Shown in pieces: positions 1 to 11,617 of a DNA stretch of 64,000 bases; the stretch's first letter is position 1, and each line of letters starts with the position of its first letter. This DNA is from Siphonodentalium dalli (lineage: Eukaryota; Mollusca; Scaphopoda; Gadilida; Siphonodentaliidae), in NCBI GenBank assembly GCA_032622095.1, contig CP136068.1, positions 60,842,025 to 60,906,024 of the forward strand. Reading direction: 5' to 3'. A program made the position numbers and the translations under genes. The notes under the pieces are model-generated. The model was not told the origin of the DNA. It was given only the letters and a program-made list of their open reading frames with translations, and searched no databases.

Positions 1-362
1 CCAGCTGGGACTACAGGCATTTTCTAATCATTATGAAATTTGTCATGGATGTTAACATTGACATGTAGATGGGAACGAGTCATTTTGGGGTCATTCAGCC
101 ATAAAACATGGCCACCGGTAGCCATCTTGGATTTTACTCTTTGCATGACTAAATCCTTTGGCACAGGCTAGAGGTCGTACCTTTAGTTGGTTCATCATGA
201 AACTTGTCATGGCTGTTGACATTGACATGTAGATGGAAATGAGTCATTTTGGGGTCATTCGCCATTACACATGGCCACCAGCAGCCATCTTGGATTTTAC
301 TCTTTGTTTGACTAAATCCTTTGGCATGGGCTAGAGGTTGTATCTTTTGTCGGATCATTATA
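1..362 (+). mobile_element. Hairpin-led tandem element family 1 (pearl/HINE-like), partial copy
   Basis: Two core units of the most abundant repeat in the window. They are recognised by 'GAAATTTGTCATGG', 'GACATGTAGATGGGAACGAG', 'CATTTTGGGGTCATTC' and 'GCCATCTTGGATTTTACTC'. Neither the 5' hairpin end nor the 3' hairpin end is present, so this is the edge of a copy cut by the window start and by decay at about 362. Bases 363-627 are AT-rich intron in which I see nothing except the short inverted pair TTGATATATTAATATATCAA near 462-484. Confidence 0.75.
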
Positions 363-627
363 AATACGGATGCGCCGTAATTAGTAGGAGTTTTGTATAA
401 GACGATGTGGTATCGTAGTGTTTGAACGTAACTGAGAAATGAGAGATGTTTTATGGCACCATGGTTGATATATTAATATATCAACCAGCTGTATTAACAG
501 CCTGTTTTGTTGAGGGTTTCCTTCCCCTTTAATTGTTAAGTTGTTCTCCAAACAGTCCCAGATGTGAAATTGTTTTATACCCTACTTTGATTCTAATGTA
601 TAATATTTCTTGTATCTAATTCTTTAG

Positions 628-800
628 AAAGAAGATATGGAAATAGTGTGTGAAAGATTCACCACAAGCAAACTAAAGAAGTTTGAGGACCTGTCATCTA
701 TTGCTACGTATGGTTTCCGTGGTGAAGCATTGGCCAGTATCAGTCATGTGGCTCATGTTACCATAACAACCAGAACTGCTGACTCAAAGTGTGCTTTCAG
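628..800 (+). CDS. MLH1: MLH1 exon (equals human exons 3+4 fused), codons 70-127
   Basis: DNA mismatch repair protein MLH1, the shared subunit of the MutL heterodimers that act in the nucleus after MutS recognises a mismatch. The exon starts in phase 0 after the acceptor TTCTTTAG and ends two bases into an Arg codon before GTATCT. It reads [16 protein letters not shown], then [14 protein letters not shown], then [16 protein letters not shown] is the conserved GHL ATPase motif III next to the ATP lid. Its 173 nt equal human exon 3 (99) plus exon 4 (74), so one intron present in human is absent here. The upstream exons lie before the window; I see no exon in 363-627. The following intron is 867 bp. 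Confidence 0.97.
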
Positions 801-825
801 GTATCTGTTATCATGCATGGGTGAC

Positions 826-1180
826 AGATGGGGGGTATATAGTATTCAGCTTATCCGTCCATCTGTCCATTCATCTGATGTTTAGTACCATAACAACCTG
901 TGCACCTGTGATTATGAGGTCAGTCCAACTTTTTTCAGTGGAGTTATCCCCTTTTTTGACTTAGAAAGAAATTTTTCGCAACATGCATAATTTTGTCCAA
1001 GCTTGTATTCCTGCATTTTCCAGTCTTTTCTTTGAAACTGGGCACAGATATTTAGTACCATGAGAACTTGTGCACCTGCGATTATGAGCTCAATGTTAAT
1101 ATAGCTACCCTTAAAGTAGCCCAATTGCACTGCAGGGAGTATCCTTTGTCCCATTGGGACAGTCCCACCTCTAGTTTTTA
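826..1180 (+). repeat. Interspersed repeat family 8 copy in MLH1 intron
   Basis: Begins near 'GGGGGTATATAGTATTC' with a CCGTCCATCTGTCC run. It contains 'GCATAATTTTGTCCAAGC', 'CTTGTATTCCTGCATTTTCC', 'TTAGTACCATGAGAAC' and 'CAATTGCACTGCAGGGAG', and ends at the small hairpin TGTCCCATTGGGACA and CTCTAG. Related copies are at 16281-16456, 21720-22020 and 48856-49410. The last of these ends in ACCTCTTGTTC, close to the end of family 3. Confidence 0.7.
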
Positions 1181-1667
1181 TATATTTCTAGTTTGTATAT
1201 ATTTCACAGTGTATATGTAATTTTGCTCTGTAGATGCGCTTTTTTTTCAGAATTGTTCTTTTACATACCGTTCATTATATGTGGGATTATTACTTGTCAT
1301 TGAGGAGCAGACAGATTGGATGATTTCATTCTATCAGTATAACTATATTGTGAATGTTTTAATTTATAAATCTCAGTTTATCCTTGTAAACAGGGCATTT
1401 AATAATCTTAACAAACTAATTTGTTGGGCATAAGTCTTGATAAATCTCACCAAATTCATCTGGAATAACTCAGAATAAGAGATGTCTCATATTATCTATA
1501 TGCCTGGGATAAGTTTATTTCTAAGATTAATAAAATTTTAATTTAATTCATATAGGGGTTCATACATTGATAGAGATGTGAAGCATATCCTCTTATAATG
1601 TCCCATGTTACTTATTTGCTTGAGATTAAATTTAATCTCTAACATGTCTTCAACTTTTTATTTACAG

Positions 1668-1740
1668 GGGTTCCTATATTGATGGCAAGCTGAAGGAAGC
1701 TATTAAACCATGTGCTGGAAATGTTGGTACTCAGATCACA
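1668..1740 (+). CDS. MLH1: MLH1 exon (equals human exon 5), codons 127-151
   Basis: Starts after TTTATTTACAG and supplies the third base of the Arg codon left open by the previous exon. It then reads [17 protein letters not shown] and VGTQIT, against human [23 protein letters not shown]. The exon ends in phase 0 before GTAAGT. GTQI is the start of GHL motif IV of the ATPase. It is 73 nt, exactly as in human. The next intron runs 14,260 bp to 16000 and is filled with repeats. Confidence 0.97.
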
Positions 1741-2089
1741 GTAAGTTCAATTTGAAATAGAGGGAATATGGATATAATAAGTGATGACCTTTCAACAAAA
1801 AAGTTTCTGTTTGTACAAATTCCTAATATTAACCTGGATTATTTCTATGAATAAGTCTTCCAAGGCATATAATGTCCATTTAAACCGGGTTTCTGCTGGG
1901 GGTTGGGGGAATGGCACCCATATTATGGGGCTAAAAGCCGCCGGGGAAAAATCTCAGTCCATCAACCAACTGAATATGATCTAGTATCAGCAAATCAGTT
2001 GTTATTTAAGTTCAAATTCTGAACATCTGCAGTATTACAAGTAAAAAAATTCAAGGATTCTTTTTAATTAATCTTAATCTTAACTGGAT

Positions 2090-2446
2090 TACATGCGTCC
2101 ATCAGGTGGGGCTTCCAGCTGTTTGTCCGTCTGCTCATATATCTCAACCATGAGTCATCAGATCTCAATGAAATTTTGAATCAGGAGGGCTTTCAAAATT
2201 GAGGTTTTTCACATTTTCAGTTCAAGAGTTATTCCTTTTTGTTTATCTGAATATGTTGGATTTCTGTCCGTCCGCTCATATATCTCAACCATGGGTTATC
2301 GGGTCTCGATGAAATTTGGTATGCAGGTTTGACACCAGGAGGGCTTTCAAAAGATGGTTCATTGACATTATTCACATTTTCCGTTCAAGAGTTATTACTC
2401 TTTTTCATCTGAAAATGTTGAATTTTTGTCTGACCGCTCATATATC
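2090..2446 (+). repeat. Tandem repeat, two units of about 170 bp
   Basis: Two head-to-tail units each contain GTCCG, 'GCTCATATATCTCAACCATG', 'TCTCGATGAAATTT', 'GAGGGCTTTCAAAA', 'TTCAAGAGTTATT' and 'ATCTGAAAATGTTGAATTT'. The layout matches the core units of the hairpin-led elements, but no end hairpin is seen. It abuts the family 3 element at 2447. Confidence 0.7.
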
Positions 2447-3709
2447 TTTTTATGCGCCCTTTTTGAAAAAAAGGTCGTATTATGTTATCTGTTCGTCCGT
2501 CCGTCTGTCCATCTGTCGCACCGTCCGTCTGTTCGTCCGTTAACATTTTTGATCGATTGGATCGATTTTCCGATCGATAACTCCAGTTTGGATTATTTGA
2601 TCTGAAACAAAGTTGGCATGTGTATTTTCCAGCTAAAGATACAGGCCTAGTTCGAATATGGGTTCCGTCCAATTATTTTTACATGAGTTACGGCCCTTTT
2701 TCAACTTAGAATTTGACCATCTGTTAACATTTTTGGTTTCCGACCGATAACTCCAGTTTGGATTATTTGATCTGAACCAAAGTTGGTATGTGTATTTTCC
2801 AGCTAAAGATACAGGCCAAGTTCGAATATGGGTTCCGTCCAATTATTTTTACATGAGTTAACGCCCTTTTTCGACTTAGAATTTGACTGTCTGTTAACAT
2901 TTTTGGTTTCCGTCCGATAACTCCAGTTTGGATTATTTGATCTGAACCAAAGTTGGTATGTGTCTTTCTCCCAGCAAAACACAGGTCAAGTTCGAATTCG
3001 GGTTCCGCCCGCCAATTTTCACCAGAGTTATGTCCCTTTTTTACTTAGAATTTTTGCCAATTTGAGGTTTCCGGATGATAACTTTAGTAAATGTGTGCTG
3101 AATGAAATTAAATTTGGTATGTATGTTTACTAGCACTAAAGACAGGTTTTTATGCGCAAACAACGGTCGTATCAAGCCGACACTTAGAGGCGGACATGAG
3201 GTCTACCGACCTTTTATTCGACTTAGAATTTGACCGTCTTAACATTTTTGGTTTCCGACCGATAACTCCAGTTTGGATTATTTGATCTGAACCAAAGTTG
3301 GTATGTGTATTTCCCAGCTAAAAAATACAGGCCAAGTTCGAATATGGGTTCCGTCCAATTATTTTTACATGAGTTACAGCCCTTTTTTTACTTAGATTTT
3401 GACCAATTTCATAACATTTCGGTTTCTGACCGATAACTCCAGTTTGGATTATTTGATCTGAATCACAGCTGGTATGTGTATTTCCCAGCTAAAACTACAG
3501 GCCAAGTTCGAATATAGGTTCTGTCTAATTATTTTCACATGAGTTACGGCCATTTTTCGACTTAGAATTTGACCGCATTTTGGCCTTGATATTAGGGGTA
3601 TATCAGATTTTCTTCAAATGTAAGCTCAAATTATTATTTTATTTTGCGGTAGTACAATAAGAAAATGGCTAAAGGGCATATTTTGCCACGCCCTAGCGAT
3701 GCTCTTGTT
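2447..3709 (+). mobile_element. Hairpin-led tandem element family 3, full-length copy
   Basis: The 5' end is TTTTTATGCGCCCTTTTTG followed by the partner AAAAAAAGGTCGTATTAT, then GTCCGTCCGTCTGTCC. The core is about six units of roughly 150-170 bp, with 'CCGATAACTCCAGTTTGG', 'AAAGTTGGTATGTGTATTT', 'CAGGCCAAGTTCGAATATGG' and 'ACATGAGTTACGGCCC'. The 3' end is GGGCATATTTTGCCACGCCC (a hairpin), then AGCGATGCTCTTGTT. A degenerate inner copy of the 5' end is near 3150. No protein is encoded; all ORFs are shadows of the repeat. The second copy is at 44434-45401. Confidence 0.8.
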
Positions 3710-3799
3710 AACGTTGGTTTCTGTCCTGCCCATGTTTCAATTGGCACTATGGGGGTATCCCAGCACCCAAAGTGCAACATATTGTTGCGTTTTATTATA

Positions 3800-4334
3800 T
3801 GAGTTAAAAAAAAAGGGGGTATACTGTCTTACACCTGTCTGTATGTCGGTCCGATGTCTGTTCATGTCATATCTTGAACAGTAGTGCTCGGATCTCAATG
3901 AAATTTGGTATGGTTGTTCACTACTATGAGGACATTAAATAGAGGTTCCATCGTTTTATTCGGATTTTCCATTCTAGACTTATTCATCTTTGTTTATCTT
4001 GAAATGTTGGCTTTTTGGTCTGTCCGATGTCTGTTCAGGTCATGACTTGAACAGTAGTCCTCAGATCGCAATGAAATTTTGTATGGATGTTCACTACTAT
4101 GGGGACATTCAATAGAGGATTCAATCATTTTGTTCGGGTTTTCCATTCAAGAGTTATTCATCTTTGTTTATCTGGAAATGTTTTTGGTCCGTCCGATGTC
4201 TGTTTAGGCCATAACTTGAACAGTAATTATCAGATCTCAATGAAATTTTGTATGGATATTCACCACTATGAGCACATTAAATGGCCTGTTCAACCTTTTG
4301 TTTTGGTTTTTCAATCTATAGTTATTCATCTTTG
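3800..4334 (+). repeat. Tandem repeat, three units of about 170 bp (family 9)
   Basis: Begins near GGGGGTATACTGTC and has three units with 'GTCCGATGTCTGTTCA', 'TGACTTGAACAGTAG', 'GATCTCAATGAAATTTGG', 'GGATGTTCACTACTATG', 'TTCAAGAGTTATTCATC' and 'TTTGTTTATCTGGAAATG'. It ends where a family 1 element starts at 4336. Confidence 0.75.
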
Positions 4335-4335
4335 T

Positions 4336-5503
4336 TAGCTCAACTTAACTTTGTAAAGTTTGAGCTATTGCCATGGCTAGGTATCCGTCGTCCGTGTGTG
4401 TGTGCATGTGTGCGTGATTCGTCAACAATTATTTTAGCACGGGCTACAGGTCGTACCTTAGGTCGGATTATTATTTGTCATGGGTGTTGACATTGACATG
4501 TAGATGGGAACGAGTCATTTTGGGGTCATTTGGCCATAAAACATGGCTGTCGGCAGCCATCTTGGATTTTACTCTTTGTATGACTAAATCCTTTGACACA
4601 GGCTACAGGCCGTATCTTTGGTCGGATCATCAAGAAATTTGTCATGTATGTTAGCATTGACATGTAAATAGGAACACACATCATTTTGGGGTCATTTGGC
4701 AAAAAAACATGGCAGCCAGTGGCCATCTTGGATATCAAAATTCAATCCATTAGCACCGGCTACAGGCCATATTGTTTGTCTGATGACCATGAAAGTTATG
4801 TTAATATTGACATGTAGATGGGAACGAGTTATTTTGGGGTCTTTCGGTCAAAAAACATGGCCGCCAGAAGCCATCTTTGATTTTACTCTTTGCATGACTA
4901 AATCCTTTGGCAGGCTACAGGTCGTACCTTTGGTAGGATCATCATGAAATTTGTCATGGATGTTAATATTGACATGCAGATGGGAACGAGTCATTTTGGG
5001 GTCATTCGGCCATAAAACATGGTGCTGGCAGCCATCTTGGATTTTACTGTTTGCATGACTAAATCCTTTGGCACGGGCTACAAGTCGTACCTTTGGTCAG
5101 ATCATTATGAAATTTGTCATGGCTGTTGACATTGACATATAGATGGGAATGAGTCATTTTCGGGTATAATACATGTTCGCTGGCAGTCATCTTGGATTTC
5201 ACTCTTTTCATGACAAAATTCTATGTCACACCCTACAGTCCACTTCCCTCAGCCGATCATCACCAAACTTCATATTAATCTTGATATTGATCTACTACAT
5301 GGAAGCTATCAAATGTTTATGAATTTCATTTGAAAACATAGCCACCAGCAACCATCTTGGATTTACTTTATATATATAGCTCTTCATGTTGATAATCTGG
5401 AATTACTTAGACATTTCAACTTTCTACATTCCTAATCCATTGACTGCAACACATCAAATTATTCCCTTTTCAAGTTGAGCTACAGTGTCATTGACACTTT
5501 CAT
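4336..5503 (+). mobile_element. Hairpin-led tandem element family 1, full-length copy
   Basis: The 5' end TTAGCTCAACTTAACTTTG pairs with TAAAGTTTGAGCTA, followed by ATTGCCATGG and GTCGTCCGTGTGTGTG. About six core units follow, of the two types described for the copy at 53998-56612. The 3' end is CAAGTTGAGCTACAGTGTCA then TTGACACTTTCAT, which carries the hairpin GTGTCATTGACAC. AGCTCAACTT near the 5' end and AAGTTGAGCT near the 3' end are inverted copies of each other. Confidence 0.85.
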
Positions 5504-5722
5504 TTATATGATAATGCTGATTTTATAGATTTGCCCACACTAGGCGGTATGCCACATTGGGGTATGCACAGGACCACAGTCCATCTCTTTTTTTTAAGAC
5601 ACTGAAGGGTTAAGGAATGTAAAGGTGTATTTATTTGGCACAGTATAATATTGACAGCGTTTGTAACGTAATGTTGTGATTAAAATGTAATATATACCAT
5701 ATGTCAGTTCATCACCCCTTTG

Positions 5723-6570
5723 TTAGCTCAACTTTACTTTGGAAAGTTTGAGCTATTTCCATGGCTTGGTATCCGTTGTCCATGCATGTGTGTGCATCCA
5801 TCAATAATTTCTTTCAGCATGGGCTACAGGTTCTACCTTTGGTCGGATCCTTATGAAATTTGTCACTATTGACATTGACATGTAGATGGGAACGAATCAT
5901 TTTTGGGTCATTCGGCAAAAAAACATGGCCACCATCTTGGATTTCAAAACTCAATCCATTAACGTAGGTCGGAGTGTTCATCTGATCATCATGAATTTTT
6001 CCTCGATGTTAATATTGACATGTAGATAGGATAGGGTCATTTTGGTGTCATTCAGGCATACAATATAGCCGCTGGCAGCCATCTTTACTCTTTGCATGGC
6101 TAAATCCTTTGGCACGGGCTACAGGTTGTTCCTTTGGTCTGATCATTATGAAAATTGTCATAGCTGTTAACATGTAGATTGGGAACGAGTCATTTTGGAG
6201 TCATTCGGCACAAAAACATGGCCACCAATGGCCATCTTGGATTTCAAAATTCATTCCATTAGCATAGGTCTTACTGATCATCATGAAATTTGTCATGGAT
6301 GTTAATATTGACATGTAGATGGGAACGAGTCATTTTGGGGTCATTCGGCCATAAAACATAGCTGGGGCCAGCCATATTGGATTTTAATCTTTGCATGACT
6401 AAATCCATTGGCACCGGCTACCTTTGGTTAGATCATTATGCATTTGTCTTGGATGTTAATATTGACATGTAGACAAGAACGAGTTATTTTGGGGTCATTT
6501 GGCCATAAAATATGGCTGCCGGCAGCCATCTTGGATTTTTGTTTACTCTTTGCATGACTAAAGCCTTTTA
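5723..6570 (+). mobile_element. Family 1 element, 3'-truncated
   Basis: The 5' hairpin end is present with one mismatch (ACTTTGGAAAGT) and is followed by five or so diverged core units. It stops at 'GCATGACTAAAGCC' and lacks the 3' hairpin. It lies 220 bp after the previous copy in the same orientation. Confidence 0.8.
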
Positions 6571-7785
6571 GTCCAGTCTGAGATCGACCCCAAGAAATAA
6601 CAAATGTTGCTCATTTTGACGGACAAGTGCTATCCAGTCTAATTTTGTAGTAATATATATGTAGATTACGAAAATCCATGATAGCAGTGGTGAATTTGTA
6701 GCTTAATTGGCGAAAAACATGTTTTTATTGACCTACCCGACGACCGAAAATAGAAGAATTTTCCGGCGACGTCACATTACTACTAGTATACAGGGAGCTA
6801 ATATTGGTACCCTTGCACCCCTTGGGACTTAACTTCTCCCCACTCATTTTGTTCCTTATTATGTCCTTCAACTTTTAAGCAATGTTAACAAGAAGTGGCC
6901 ATATAGACTCCAGACAAAATGGCGTCCATCATGGCCGCTGTTTTTCAGACCAGACTCTAAGTCAATTTTGTGCAAATTATAGCGGTAAAAATCTTGTAAA
7001 ATGTATACAAATGTATATATTTTCATGAAGGTAAGACATAATGTCACTTTTTTGGGGCAAAATTGAAACTCACCATCCAAGATGGCCACCAAAATGGCCG
7101 CCGGAAGTTGAAAATATTACTTCTTTTTTTTACAAATATCTTCTAGATCGATTCATGCTGTTTGGAACTGGTTGAGTAATGTGACTTTATTTTGTATTTT
7201 GTATATTAACTGATCATTGGGGCAATTCAGTATGCACTTTTTGGGGTCCTAACACCTTCCCTTCCCTCAAAAATACGAATTTACAGAATGCAGTATAAAA
7301 TTTCACACAAAAACATCACAATTGTGATTCTAGTCATATTTTAACAAGAAATGAACCTAACTTTGTAATGTAAGTGATGCACATGATTACTTATGACTAT
7401 TTCAACTCAATGGACCCAAAATTCTTACTTTGGCTCAAAATGGCTGCCAAAATGGCTGCCAAAATATGGAAAATGGTAAATATTGCCCCAGCATGTCCTG
7501 CAATCGATTACAAGTTGTGGATGATGTACAAAACTGGCTATTCTGCCTTCTATACATTGAATACTAACATGTCTGATATACATGGTTAATTGTTACTATT
7601 GTCACCACTGACATCACCAAAAATATTGGACTATTCTCTCAGAAACTTGACTTAAATATCGGCAAAAATTAACTTTTCATGTTTGGACTATTTTTTCAAT
7701 TAAAATGTAACTATCTTTGGTTTGAAAGTGTTTATTGTTTTGGTCTATCTTAAATGTGTCACGCTGCGGTATTTATAGACCAAAT
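6571..7785. other. Intronic stretch without recognisable genes
   Basis: AT-rich sequence with several 'AAAATGGCNGCC' and 'AAGATGGCC' phrases on both strands (6918, 7080, 7438-7460) and the phrase CCGGCGACGTCAC near 6760. It looks like an old interspersed repeat, but I cannot set its ends. No coding evidence. Confidence 0.5.
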
Positions 7786-8810
7786 TGTTCGCCCGATTTT
7801 GACAGAACTGTATACTCTCATTAAGTAGACATGGATAAACTTTTTATATGCAGCCTGTGTCAGGGAGGACGCAGTTATATAGGAGTGGGTGTAATATAGT
7901 GTGTCATGTTGACGTATTTCTCGATGGGTTATCATATAATGCTATGCTAATTATGGTCTGAAATGACTAATATCGAGATTTCTGGTGACCATTCAACGTT
8001 TGATACCATTTGATGTCCCGATTGGGGTATATTCTTGGAGTTCTGACATGTCACGAAGCTTCGGTACATGTCACGAAGCTTCAATACATAGGATGAAAAA
8101 CCGCCACAGATTTGGGATTAATGATGCAAGATCACATTTTTCGCCAGATTTCGACAGAACTATATACTTTCATTAAGTAGACATGGATAAACGTCTTGTA
8201 TGTAGCACTGTGTCGGAGCTGTAGTAAAGCAGTTATATAGGGTGGGTGTAATATAGTGTGTCATTTTGACATAATTACACCATGGATTAATATATATTTC
8301 TATGATAGTTACGATCTGAAATGACTGATATAGAAGTTTATGGTGACCATTCAACGTTTGATGCCATTTGACGGTACGTGTCACGAAGCTTCGGTAAATT
8401 GGATGAAAAATCGCCACAGATTTGGGGTTAACGATGCGAGGTCACATTTTTTCACCAGATTTTTACGGAACTGTATAGTCTCATTAAGTAGACATCGATA
8501 ATCTTCTACATGTAGCCCTGTGTCAGAGAGGGAGCAGATATATAGGGGTGGGTGTAATATAGTGTGTCATTATGACATATTCCTCGATGGGTTAATATCG
8601 ATGCTAATTATGATCTGAAATTATTAATATTCGGGTTTCTGGTCACCATTCAACGTTTGTTATCGGTGCCATATGATGTCCTGTGGTGGTAAATTCCTGG
8701 AGTTCTGACACGTCACGAAGCTTCGGTACATGGCACGAAGCTTCGGTACATTGGATGAAAAACCGTCACAGGTTTGGATTTAAGAATACATTGGCAATTT
8801 TTTTGCCACA
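7786..8810 (+). repeat. Satellite-like array, three units of about 315-340 bp
   Basis: Unit starts lie near 7790, 8130 and 8445. Each has 'TTCGNCAGATTTNGACAGAACT', 'CATTAAGTAGACATGGATAA', 'GGGTGTAATATAGTGTGTCA', 'GGTGACCATTCAACGTTTG' and one or two 'TGNCACGAAGCTTCGGTAC' blocks. The palindrome GAAGCTTC recurs in every unit and again alone near 9058. Units differ by scattered substitutions, so the array is old. Confidence 0.8.
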
Positions 8811-10414
8811 GCGCTGGGGGATAATTACCCAGGGCCACATGATCTTCTTATTTCAATATTACTGTATACTGTTATTAATAACGATACACCTTGATTAACA
8901 TCATGTTGAATGAAGCAGTCACAGTATAATTTTCTATTATTGAACATTTAACTTGAAAGTCACGAATAATCGGTACATTCGTGTTTTTGTTTCGACACCG
9001 ACTGTATGCATACATCTGATTTAAATATAGTAATATATGAAACATAATTAATGTACCGAAGCTTCGTATCTATAGGTTACAAACACCTAATTATTTTCCA
9101 TAGATGACAGTGTTAACTAAAAGTCATGGGTTAAGCCTATTTGAACTTCAATTGGTCAGTTTTTCCTTAGAACGTCATCCGTTGCACCAGTATGTGACAA
9201 CAAACGCGCCCTTTTCGGTATTTTTTTTCAAACGATAATCTTGCATTACTACAACTACTCCATTTACTGCACATAAATCAGCAGCATAAAAATATCCAGA
9301 CCCCTTCCATATTTCCTTCAATGATAATTAACAGCCCGATTTTTTTGTTATGCTGAATCGAGTTTCCCTACACAAATTCAAGAAGCGTAACTCTATATAA
9401 TTAGTTGCTTGTAACATATTGTAAAGAAAATCGAACTTTGATCGTGTAAACCGCGCCAATTTTACAAAAACAGCTTTACTGTGATACGATAGAAATATAG
9501 GAGTCATTGGACATCCTATTATCTCCCAGTGGTCCTTTAACCCACATACCCCGTTTTAAAATTTATTTGGGTAAGAAATAACACCGATACTCTATTCCTG
9601 ATAATTCTGGAAGCACAGTTTAGCAGAAAGATACTAATGTCTCATGGCATGCTTGTCATATACATATATACTGCACAGTGCTGCACAGTGTCGCATGCCC
9701 CATGTCCATCCACTCTCTAATGGGAATATTATGACCACAAATGTGATCACACCCAAAATTCAGGGTTTTTCATCATAATTTAATATGTAAAATCCGACTC
9801 GCGTGCATAACGCACATGATAGAAATGCATATGTATAAGTTTTGAAAACTAGTTACGTATATCTACCATACGCCTTAAGAAATTGATCTAATTTTGAACA
9901 GTACAATGTTTAATTGGATTTGAATTAGACCCCCCTCAACTTAGTAGAAACCTTCTTAAATCCATTTAAAAACATTGTAGAAGACAAGTTGTAAATTAAT
10001 TAACACTATTCAAATAATTAATGGCGAATTTAACCATTAAAATCCATACTTAGATGAATTGGTTGCAATTTTGACGATTTTGCATATTTTTTTTTTTTTA
10101 AATGGTGAAAAAAAAGAAGAAAAAAAAGGGAAATTCTTCAATTTTTTTTAGCACGATTAATTATTTAACATTATTAACACAATTACTATTCAATTTAATC
10201 ACCAAAATCATACTAAAATGAAATGGTTACAAATTGAAAAAAAAATTGAAAAATTTGGGCTAATAACGTAGAAAAATCGCAAAAAAACAAAGAAGGCTAC
10301 AAATTTGTTCTTGATATCATAATTTTTCTTCATTACCATACCTAAAACATTAAAAATAACATTGTCGCAGCTTGTCTGTCAATATGAGCAACACTACCTC
10401 CCGATCTCCTGGAC
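8811..10414. other. Intronic stretch without recognisable genes
   Basis: AT-rich sequence with homopolymer A and T runs around 10090-10290. I see no ORF of interest, no splice-bounded exon and no familiar repeat. Confidence 0.55.
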
Positions 10415-11264
10415 TATTTGGCATGGGCTACAATTCGTACCTTTGGTCGGATCATTATGAAATTTGTCTTGGCTGTTGACATTGACATATAGTTAGGAGG
10501 AATTATTTAGGGGTCATTGGGCAAAAAAACATGGCCGCCAGCAGCCATCTTGCATTTCAAAAATCAATCCATTAGCACGGGCTACAGACCGGATTGTTCA
10601 TTTGATCATCATGAAATTTGTCATGGATGTTAATATTGACATGTAAATGGGAACGGGTCATTTTGGTATCATTCGGCCTTAAAACATGGTTGCTGGCAGC
10701 CATCTTGGATTTTACTCTTTGCATGACTAAATCCTATGACATGGGCTTCAAGATGTATGTTTGGTTGGATCATCATGAAATTTGTCATGGCTGTTGACAT
10801 TGAAATTTAGATGGGAATGAGTCATTTTGGGGGTATTGGGTCATAAAACATTGCCAACAATGGCATCTTTGATTTAAAAATTCAATCCATTAGCATGCGC
10901 TGCGCTACAGTCTGAACTGTTTGTCTGATCATCATTAAATTTGTCATGGATGTTAATATTGACATGTAAATGGGAACAAGTCATTTTGGAGTCATTCGGC
11001 CATAAAACATGGCTGCCGGCAGCCATCTTGGATTTTACTCTTAGCATGACTAAATCCTTTGGCACACCCTACAGTCCACTTCCCTCATCCGATCATAACC
11101 AAACTTCAGAGTGATCTTGATGTTGATCTACTAGATGGGTGCTATCAAATGTTTTTGAATTTTATTGGAACACATAGCCACCAGCGACCATCTTGGATTT
11201 TACTTTATAATTCATGAAATTATTCCCTTTCCAAGTTGAGCTCAGTGTCATTGACACTTTCATT
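10415..11264 (+). mobile_element. Family 1 element, 5'-truncated
   Basis: About five core units begin abruptly at 'GGCATGGGCTACAATTCG' without the 5' hairpin. The 3' end is intact: CCAAGTTGAGCTCAGTGTCA then TTGACACTTTCATT. Confidence 0.8.
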
Positions 11265-11617
11265 AAAGTTTTGTAAAGGCCAGAACAACTTTGAAAACAA
11301 ATTCATTTGTGTAACATATTAGCGAGTTTGCGATTTCAAACCGGTACGGGTACGCGTACTGGTAGCCACACGTACCGGTACACATTTTGTAATCGCAAAC
11401 TGTTTTACGGGTAGAATTCATCACATTGACTGGTTTTGTATGGTGAGCCAACTGCAACAAAAATGCCATTATGATATAGATTGCTATACGCTTTATTGGC
11501 CGATGTTATACTTAGCGTTATGGATTGCTGGAAATTTGTATTTAGATTAGATGTGCACCAGGATAATCAGTTGCTTTCATCAAGGACGAGGCAGCAGTTG
11601 GAAGGGGGTTGTGTTTT

